Source of the DNA: Clostridia bacterium
GTDB taxonomy: Bacteria; Bacillota; Clostridia; Christensenellales; CALWSW01
Assembly (NCBI GenBank): GCA_019421925.1
Contig: JAHZEH010000040.1
Coordinates: 1,636 to 11,862, forward strand
Length of the DNA stretch: 10,227 nucleotides
Reading direction: 5' to 3'
In this document: positions 5,848-10,227 of the stretch, in pieces
Numbering within the stretch: position 1 is the first letter of the stretch
How the letters are laid out: each line of letters opens with the position of its first letter
Program-made: the position numbers and the translations under genes
The notes under the pieces: generated by a model
Seen by the model: the letters and a program-made list of their open reading frames with translations, nothing else
Told to the model about the DNA's origin: nothing
The model's database searches: none

Positions 5848-6420
5848 ATGACGCTCAACAAGGGACTCATTCAAAAAATTCTTGCACTCGTGACCATTCT
5901 TGCTTTCCTGCTCCCCTTTGTCTCCGTCGGTGTCAGCGCCAACGGCTTCCAGATCGCTTTTGACTTCGAAGAGGAGACGATTTTCTGCTCCATCCTGCTG
6001 ATCGCCGCCCTGGCCCTGGCTTTGGGGGGGCTGCTGGTGTCCTTTGCCAACGAGAAGGCAGCCGGGTTTCTGCTCCTGATCGCTGGGGTTGCGGTGCTGG
6101 TTTTCCGCTTTGTGCTCACCGGAATGCTTTCTGAGCAGGCAGGCGACTGGGGCGGCCTTGTCAGCGCCTTTGTCAGCTACGGTATCGGCTGGTGGCTGGC
6201 CCTGCTCTGCCCCATCGCGGGATTTGTCCTGGGCCTTGGCGCGCCCAAGTCCGCCGCCAAGGCCCCTTATAATAACCCCTACGGCGGCGCTTATACCAAC
6301 GCCGCCGGCCCGGCCGCTTCCGGCCCGGCGGCAGCCCCCAACCGCTTCTGCGACCAGTGCGGGGCTAAGCTGGACCCGGGCGCAGCCTTCTGTTCCTCCT
6401 GTGGGAAGCGGATGGGCTGA
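5848..6420 (+). CDS. Four-helix membrane protein with C-terminal zinc ribbon
   Basis: The start is placed at the ATG at 5848 because AGGAGGA lies eight bases before it; an in-frame GTG at 5815 has no ribosome site. The 190-residue product has hydrophobic segments at about 9-29, 44-66, 71-93 and 104-130. A short acidic extracytoplasmic loop (DFEEE) follows the first. A flexible Tyr/Asn/Gly/Ala/Pro linker (about 131-166) leads to a zinc ribbon, with C168/C171 in CDQC and C182/C185 in CSSC. It shares the ribbon layout and the GAAFC motif with the upstream gene, while the membrane parts differ in sequence. No family name is recognised and no enzymatic motif is visible. A terminator follows directly, so this closes a two-gene unit. 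Confidence 0.8.
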   Translation: MTLNKGLIQKILALVTILAFLLPFVSVGVSANGFQIAFDFEEETIFCSILLIAALALALGGLLVSFANEKAAGFLLLIAGVAVLVFRFVLTGMLSEQAGDWGGLVSAFVSYGIGWWLALLCPIAGFVLGLGAPKSAAKAPYNNPYGGAYTNAAGPAASGPAAAPNRFCDQCGAKLDPGAAFCSSCGKRMG

Positions 6421-6446
6421 AGCGGGCGGCAACATGGCGGAAGAAG

Positions 6447-6473
6447 GGCGGTTCCCGTTGGGGCCGCCTTTTT
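6447..6473 (+). terminator. Intrinsic terminator after the zinc-ribbon gene pair
   Basis: GGCGGTTCC (6447-6455) can pair with GGGGCCGCC (6460-6468), nine pairs including two G-U, around the loop CGTT, followed by TTTTT (6469-6473). Confidence 0.75.
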
Positions 6474-6498
6474 AGGTCCTCTCGTAAAATCTTTGGGC

Positions 6499-6782
6499 AG
6501 CCTGAGCAATGAAAGCCGAATCACGGTTTGCAGAGCCATAGAGCACGCCATAGCAGCGTCATCGTCTGTCGGAATCCGGCCAGGATTCCTCCCTTCTCTT
6601 CCTTCTCTTCCTTGTTCTGCCATACCCTATGGCTTTGCAAACGCCAAAGGATCGAAACGGCCTGAATTGGACGGACTTCAAGGCCGGGAACCGCGGCATA
6701 GTGGTTCTATGCTAAGGGACGAGAACAAAAAAGCACGCCAATTCAGGCCGTTTTGACGGCTTCGGATTTCATTGCTCAGGCT
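6499..6782. repeat. Fold-back element with 22-base terminal inverted repeats and three-way-junction layout
   Basis: This 284-bp segment has terminal arms 6499-6520 and 6761-6782 that match as an inverted repeat in 21 of 22 positions, starting AGCCTGAGCAATGAAA. Inside it two more long helices stand side by side. The first, 6526-6541 with 6627-6642, is 16 pairs including one G-U. The second, 6652-6670 with 6738-6756, is 19 pairs including one G-U, with core AACGGCCTGAATTGG. Each has a capping hairpin: GGAATCC/GGATTCC (6571-6577 with 6583-6589) and GCATAG/CTATGC (6696-6701 with 6707-6712). Together they form a closed three-way junction. No credible gene, transposase or clear target-site duplication is present. 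A MITE-like non-autonomous mobile element or a structured RNA are the two readings. The helices are seen directly; the function is not. Confidence 0.8.
6593..6610 (+). repeat. Tandem nine-base pyrimidine repeat
   Basis: CTTCTCTTC occurs twice head to tail (6593-6601 and 6602-6610) in a pyrimidine-only run from 6586 to 6613. It lies in the unpaired part of the second helix domain of the fold-back element and could change copy number by slippage. Confidence 0.8.
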
Positions 6783-6847
6783 AAGGTGGCGAAGAATTCA
6801 ACTTTCTGGTAAAGTGGAACTATCTGAGAGTGGGAGGGATGGGAATC

Positions 6848-8098
6848 ATGAAACTCAACACCAAGCGGACTGTCCTCGTAGGACTGGCGTTTCTTTCCAT
6901 CAGCGCGTTCTGGCAGCTTTACGAGGGGGTCGTTCCGCTGATCCTCAAAAACAGCTTTGGCGTTGGGGATACGGTCTCGGGAGTCATCATGGCCATGGAC
7001 AATGTGCTCGCCCTGTTCATGCTCCCCTTTTTTGGGGCGCTGTCCGACCGGTGCCGCAGCCGGCTGGGGCGCCGGATGCCCTTTATCCTTGGGGGTACGG
7101 TGGGCGCGGTTGTGAGCATGGTGCTCATGCCCCTGGCGGATAACGGAAGGATATTCCCCCTGTTCATCGGGGCGCTGGCCGGGGCGCTGCTGGCGATGGG
7201 GACCTACCGCTCCCCAGCTGTGGCTCTTATGCCCGACCTGACCCCCAAGCCCCTGCGCAGCAGGGCCAACGCGGTCATCAACCTCATGGGGGCGGCCGGC
7301 GGCATGTATTCCCTTCTGATGATCCGCCTGCTGGTGGGCAAGGGAATCACGCCAAGCTATCTGCCTGTCTTTCTCGCTGTGGCGGCGCTGATGCTGGCGG
7401 CGGCGGGCGTTCTTGCGCTCACAATCCGGGAGCGCAGGCTTGAAAAGGATATGTCCGCCCAGGGGGAGCTGGAGGAGGAGAAGCCCGGAATCCCCGGGGA
7501 GAAGATTCCCCTGGAACCCGCCATGCGGCGCAGCCTGCTGCTCATCTTATGCTCTGTGGCCTTCTGGTTCATGGGATACAACGCCGTCACAACCGCCTTC
7601 TCCAAATACGCTCAGGTGAGATGGGGCATGGAGGGGGGAGGTTTCGCCTCCTGCCTGATGGTGGCCACTGTGGCTGCCATCCTCTCCTATCTGCCGGTAG
7701 GCATGATATCCTCCAGGGTGGGGCGCAAAAAGACTATCCTTTTCGGGGTGGCGCTGCTCTTTGCCTGCTTTGGCGTTGGAGGGTTGGTGACCCGGTATAC
7801 CCCCCTGCTCAATATTCTCTTCGGAGTGGTGGGCGTGGCCTGGGCGGCTATCAACGTCAACTCCTATCCCATGGTGGTGGAGATGAGCCGCACGGGGGAC
7901 GTGGGCAAATACACGGGCTATTATTACACCTTCTCCATGGCGGCCCAGGTAGTCACCCCAATCCTCTCCGGCTTCCTGTTGGAGCACGTGGGATATTGGG
8001 TGCTCTTTCCCTATGCGGCGTTGTTCGTGGCGCTGGCTTTTGTGACGATGAGCCTGGTGCGCCACGGCGACAGCCGGATTGAGGGGCGGAAATCGTGA
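6848..8098 (+). CDS. MFS transporter, SLC45/GPH-like
   Basis: The start is placed at the ATG at 6848, ten bases after GGGAGGG; the in-frame GTG at 6830 and ATG at 6839 lack proper spacing. The 416-residue product is a full 12-helix major facilitator protein of the inner membrane. Motif A of the first half is GALSDRCRSRLGRR at 63-76. An SLC45/GPH-like signature follows, RSPAVALMPDLTP at 121-133 and LRSRANAVINLMG at 136-148. A charged central loop lies at about 194-228, the second-half motif-A relic GMISSRVGRKK at 285-295, and NVNSYPMVVEM at 336-346. Relatives are mostly cation symporters for sugars or glycosides. The phosphodiesterase gene begins 33 bp downstream, so the cargo may be a glycerophosphodiester, its alcohol or glycerol phosphate; this is inferred from context. 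No convincing promoter was found in the short gap after the fold-back element. Confidence 0.85.
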   Translation: MKLNTKRTVLVGLAFLSISAFWQLYEGVVPLILKNSFGVGDTVSGVIMAMDNVLALFMLPFFGALSDRCRSRLGRRMPFILGGTVGAVVSMVLMPLADNGRIFPLFIGALAGALLAMGTYRSPAVALMPDLTPKPLRSRANAVINLMGAAGGMYSLLMIRLLVGKGITPSYLPVFLAVAALMLAAAGVLALTIRERRLEKDMSAQGELEEEKPGIPGEKIPLEPAMRRSLLLILCSVAFWFMGYNAVTTAFSKYAQVRWGMEGGGFASCLMVATVAAILSYLPVGMISSRVGRKKTILFGVALLFACFGVGGLVTRYTPLLNILFGVVGVAWAAINVNSYPMVVEMSRTGDVGKYTGYYYTFSMAAQVVTPILSGFLLEHVGYWVLFPYAALFVALAFVTMSLVRHGDSRIEGRKS

Positions 8099-8131
8099 TG
8101 TGCCGTCTGTGAGAGTACCGAGGAGAGAGTC

Positions 8132-8965
8132 ATGACAATTGCACTTTGGGTCTTAGCGGGGCTGGTCCTGCTCTGCGGACTGTTTCTGTTTTTATTGGCC
8201 CCCCGCCCGAGGAGGGAGGAGGGAATAGCTCCCCTGCTTGGCTGGGACTATGCCCACCGCGGCCTCTTCGACAACGAGTCGGGCCCGCCGGAGAATTCTC
8301 TGCCCGCTTTTGCACGGGCAGTGGAGGGGGGCTATGGGATTGAGCTGGATGTGCAGCTCAGCCTGGACGGCAAGCTGGTGGTTTTCCACGACGATGATCT
8401 TGCCCGCATGTGCTCCGCTGAGGGGCGGGTGGACTCCTACTCCTATGAGGAACTCCGGGAGATGCCCCTGCTGGGGAGCGGCGAGAGAATCCCCCTCTTC
8501 ACGGAGGTGCTGGAGCTGGTGGCGGGCAGAGTCCCCCTGATTGTCGAGCTCAAGATGTCGCCGGTGAACAACTACCCGGTCTGCGAGGCAGCCAACCGGA
8601 TTCTGAGCGGATATAGGGGCGTTTACTGCGTGGAGTCCTTCAGCCCGCTGGCGGTCAGGTGGTACAGAAAACACAGGCCCGACGTGGTGCGCGGTCAGCT
8701 CTCGGATAGGATGAGGGCAAAGGAGGGGGGACTGGCGGCCCGCCTGGCCTGCTTTGGAGTGCGCAACCTCCTGACCAACGGGGCGGCCCGGCCGGACTTC
8801 ATCGCCTACTGCCACAGCGACGCGCATCAGATTGGCTTCCGTCTGTGCCGGGGGCTGTTCCACCCTCTGACTGTGGCCTGGACCATCCGGAGCCAAGCGG
8901 AGTACGACAGGGCGGGGAGGCTCTTTGAGCTGAAGATATTCGAGGGTTTTCGCCCCGAAAATTAG
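8132..8965 (+). CDS. Membrane-anchored glycerophosphodiester phosphodiesterase
   Basis: The 277-residue product hydrolyses glycerophosphodiesters to glycerol 3-phosphate and an alcohol, by family knowledge. Residues 2-23 form one transmembrane anchor without a signal-peptidase site, followed by an Arg-rich stretch. The TIM-barrel domain starts near 38. The GDPD active-site set is complete: H42-R43-G44, P53-E54-N55, metal ligands E71 and D73 (ELDV), the second catalytic histidine H86 in HDDD, and E139/K141 in VELKMS. Length is typical for the bacterial family plus anchor. The positive-inside rule cannot settle which side the domain faces because of the Arg-rich flank, which points to a cytoplasmic domain. 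GAGGAGAG precedes the ATG. It follows the MFS gene by 33 bp and is followed by a terminator, so the two form an operon. Confidence 0.92.
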   Translation: MTIALWVLAGLVLLCGLFLFLLAPRPRREEGIAPLLGWDYAHRGLFDNESGPPENSLPAFARAVEGGYGIELDVQLSLDGKLVVFHDDDLARMCSAEGRVDSYSYEELREMPLLGSGERIPLFTEVLELVAGRVPLIVELKMSPVNNYPVCEAANRILSGYRGVYCVESFSPLAVRWYRKHRPDVVRGQLSDRMRAKEGGLAARLACFGVRNLLTNGAARPDFIAYCHSDAHQIGFRLCRGLFHPLTVAWTIRSQAEYDRAGRLFELKIFEGFRPEN

Positions 8966-8966
8966 G

Positions 8967-9003
8967 ATAGAAAAGCCGCGGCTTCAGGCCGCGGCTTTTC
9001 TAT
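8967..9003. terminator. Bidirectional terminator between phosphodiesterase and XRE-cupin genes
   Basis: A perfect 16-pair stem, ATAGAAAAGCCGCGGC (8967-8982) with its complement at 8988-9003, surrounds the loop TTCAG, with T-runs on both strands. It serves both convergent genes; the TAG stop of the leftward gene (9002-9000) lies inside the stem. Confidence 0.92.
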
Positions 9004-9560
9004 AGCTGGGGGTAATAGAGAAGCATGTGCAAAAGGCAGGTGCTGGTTCCCTCGTTGCGGTAGGCATGGGGCCGGTCTGCCCGGAAGCGCACTGAGTCCC
9101 CCTCGTCTAAAGAAACGGTCCGCTCTCCGGAGGCGATGGTCACAGCCCCGGAGAAAACAGTGATGAACTCCTGGACGCCTGCCGGGTGGGGGGCGGCCTC
9201 CAAATGGCCCTGGGGGTCGATCTCGATGCGGTAGGTCTCAAAACGGCAGGTGCTGTCGAAGGGGAAGATGGGACGGTTGCGGTACCGGCCACCATCCTCT
9301 GTAAGGGTGGACAGGTCTCCCGCCTGGATGATCTCCATATCCGCCTGGGGGGCGTCGATAAGCTCCGTGAAAGGAACCTTCAGGCCGCTGGCAATCTTCC
9401 ACACCGTGGAGACGGTGGGGTTGACCTCCCCCCGCTCAATCTGGCCCAACATACTCTTGCTTACTCCCGACAGCCTGGACAGCGCGTCCAGGCTGATGCG
9501 TTTTTGCTCCCTCAGGCGCTTGAGGTTCTGTGCCACCAGGTCATTGATATTTGGAGTCAT
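9000..9560 (-). CDS. XRE-family regulator with C-terminal cupin domain
   Basis: The start is placed at the ATG at 9560, preceded by AGGAGGAATTTC; an upstream in-frame ATG at 9680 lies across the promoter region and is not credible. The 186-residue product has a lambda-Cro/XRE helix-turn-helix at about 12-66 (LKRLREQKRISLDALSRLSG, then SKSMLGQIERGEVNPTVSTV) and a small beta-barrel cupin at about 105-185. The cupin contains PHPAGVQEFITVFSGAVTI and GDSVRFRADRPHAYRN. Proteins of this layout are cytoplasmic repressors that sense a small molecule in the cupin and often control the adjacent metabolic or acetyltransferase gene. It is divergent from the GNAT gene with interleaved promoters. The cupin ligand cannot be named. 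Length is normal for the family (about 180). Confidence 0.92.
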   Translation of the reverse strand: MTPNINDLVAQNLKRLREQKRISLDALSRLSGVSKSMLGQIERGEVNPTVSTVWKIASGLKVPFTELIDAPQADMEIIQAGDLSTLTEDGGRYRNRPIFPFDSTCRFETYRIEIDPQGHLEAAPHPAGVQEFITVFSGAVTIASGERTVSLDEGDSVRFRADRPHAYRNEGTSTCLLHMLLYYPQL

Positions 9561-9577
9561 GAAATTCCTCCTGGATA

Positions 9578-9606
9578 TTGACAGGATAATGTACAAAATG
9601 TATGAT
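9578..9606 (+). promoter_or_regulatory. Promoter of the GNAT gene
   Basis: TTGACA (9578-9583), a 17-base spacer and TATGAT (9601-9606) form a near-consensus promoter with initiation near 9613. The inverted repeat TACA-AAA-TGTA (9592-9602) overlaps the -10 and is a candidate operator, perhaps for the XRE-cupin protein. Confidence 0.65.
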
Positions 9607-9638
9607 ATATAGCACAAGATGTACTGCTCTTTCTGAGC

Positions 9639-9667
9639 ATTATAGTGCACGAAAATCGGGTTGTAAA
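9639..9667 (-). promoter_or_regulatory. Promoter of the XRE-cupin gene
   Basis: Reading leftward, TTTACA (9667-9662), a 17-base spacer and TATAAT (9644-9639) form a near-consensus promoter with initiation near 9632 and a 72-base leader. Its -35 overlaps the ribosome site of the GNAT gene, and its transcript start lies downstream of the GNAT start point, so the two RNAs would overlap by about 20 bases. Confidence 0.65.
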
Positions 9668-9678
9668 GGAGGATGACC

Positions 9679-10227
9679 ATGGTTCGGCAGGCAAAACAGA
9701 GCGATCTGGATCAGGTGATGGAATTGATTGCCCAATGTATCGCACGTATGAGCGAGGAGGGAAATCCCCAGTGGGACGAGGACTATCCCGCCCGGCGGGA
9801 TTTTGAGGGCGATGTAGAGAAAGGGAATCTTTTTGTGTGCGAGGAGGAAGGGGTCATTGCGGGGGTGACCTGCATTAACCGGGAGGAACCGGAGGAATAT
9901 CGAGGGGTTTCCTGGTCGAGCGGCCGGGGTGCGACGGTGGTGCACCACCTGGCGGTATCCCCCGCCTTCCGGGGCAGAAAGCTGGGCCGGATATTACTGC
10001 GGCAGGCAGAGGAGGTCGCTGGGCAGAACGGAACCTGTTATCTGAAAGCTGACACCTATGGCAGCAACGGGGCCATGAACGCACTGCTCCGGAAGGAGGG
10101 GTACGCCTTGCGGGGACACATGACTTTCCTGGGCAAGCCCGAGCAATTCAACTGCTACGATAAGATACTGGAGGAGAGGGACTCCTTCCTATATTCGGAG
10201 GGGCCTGACGGCTGTCCCGGCGGGGAC
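9679..10227 (+). CDS. GNAT family N-acetyltransferase (partial at right edge)
   Basis: The frame runs 183 codons from the ATG at 9679 to the last base without a stop. AAAGGAGG lies six bases before this ATG; an in-frame ATG at 9673 abuts the ribosome site and is less likely. The product has the GNAT fold order: an N-terminal strand and helix (VRQAKQSDLDQVMELI), a strand near LFVCEEEGVIAGVTCINREE (about 51-70), the central strand VVHHLAVSPAFRGRKLG at 87-103 with the acetyl-CoA pyrophosphate loop at 98-103, helix LGRILLRQAEE, and a terminal part ending near CYDKIL that is usual for the family. About 14 residues extend past this point and may end just outside the window. GNATs transfer an acetyl group from acetyl-CoA to an amine; the substrate is unknown. 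It is divergent from the XRE-cupin regulator. Confidence 0.88.
   Translation, partial: MVRQAKQSDLDQVMELIAQCIARMSEEGNPQWDEDYPARRDFEGDVEKGNLFVCEEEGVIAGVTCINREEPEEYRGVSWSSGRGATVVHHLAVSPAFRGRKLGRILLRQAEEVAGQNGTCYLKADTYGSNGAMNALLRKEGYALRGHMTFLGKPEQFNCYDKILEERDSFLYSEGPDGCPGGD

Noticed and set aside
6493..6756. 87-codon frame inside the fold-back element
   Set aside because: Begins at a TTG without a ribosome site, and is low-complexity across the pyrimidine run; the inverted repeats explain the segment better.
6490..6792. Target-site duplication flanking the fold-back element
   Set aside because: The immediate flanks (ATCTTTGGGC on the left, AAGGTGGCGA on the right) do not match, so insertion cannot be shown from this copy alone.
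9561..9680. Forty-residue N-terminal extension of the XRE-cupin protein from ATG 9680
   Set aside because: Hydrophobic, Ile/Tyr-rich translation of the AT-rich promoter region; the ATG at 9560 has a strong AGGAGG site.

Overview
The window looks like chromosomal DNA from a high-GC, anaerobic, gut-type member of the Clostridia (Oscillospiraceae/Flavonifractor-like). That is an inference from strong AGGAGG ribosome sites, sigma-A-type promoters in AT-rich gaps, many U-tailed hairpin terminators, an iron-sulfur QueH-type epoxyqueuosine reductase, a DUF4362-like lipoprotein and a family-typical Frm2-like nitroreductase. There is no rRNA, tRNA, CRISPR array, phage gene or transposase gene.

Layout, left to right. 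(1) 1-485: the C-terminal, GyrI-like effector-binding part of a regulator cut by the window edge, followed by a terminator. (2) 486-1087: about 600 bp without a credible gene, very GC-rich and full of nested complementary segments, bounded by terminators at both ends; a possible structured RNA. (3) A leftward SDR oxidoreductase (1088-1834) and a rightward GntR/HutC regulator (2200-2937) diverge from a 365-bp control region. That region has back-to-back promoters sharing a -10 segment and an intrinsic terminator inside the SDR leader. gntR overlaps queH by four bases (GTGA), and a lipoprotein gene follows. (4) A leftward Frm2-like nitroreductase (4352-4954) diverges from two rightward membrane proteins (5151-5795 and 5848-6420). 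These two have unlike membrane parts but the same kind of C-terminal CxxC...CxxC zinc ribbon. (5) 6499-6782: a fold-back element with 22-base terminal inverted repeats enclosing two further long helices, a three-way-junction architecture with no gene in it. It is the most unusual object in the window. (6) A probable two-gene operon of an SLC45/GPH-like MFS transporter and a membrane-anchored glycerophosphodiester phosphodiesterase. (7) A leftward XRE-cupin regulator and a rightward GNAT acetyltransferase (cut by the right edge) with interleaved promoters.

How the genes may work together is mostly inference. The GntR protein probably controls its own operon and perhaps the divergent SDR gene. 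The MFS/phosphodiesterase pair fits uptake and hydrolysis of a glycerophosphodiester or related compound. The XRE-cupin protein probably regulates itself and the neighbouring acetyltransferase. No gene here proves a defence or mobile system. The candidates for something undescribed are the three-way-junction element, the GC-rich structured gap at 571-990, and the attenuator-like leader of the SDR gene.
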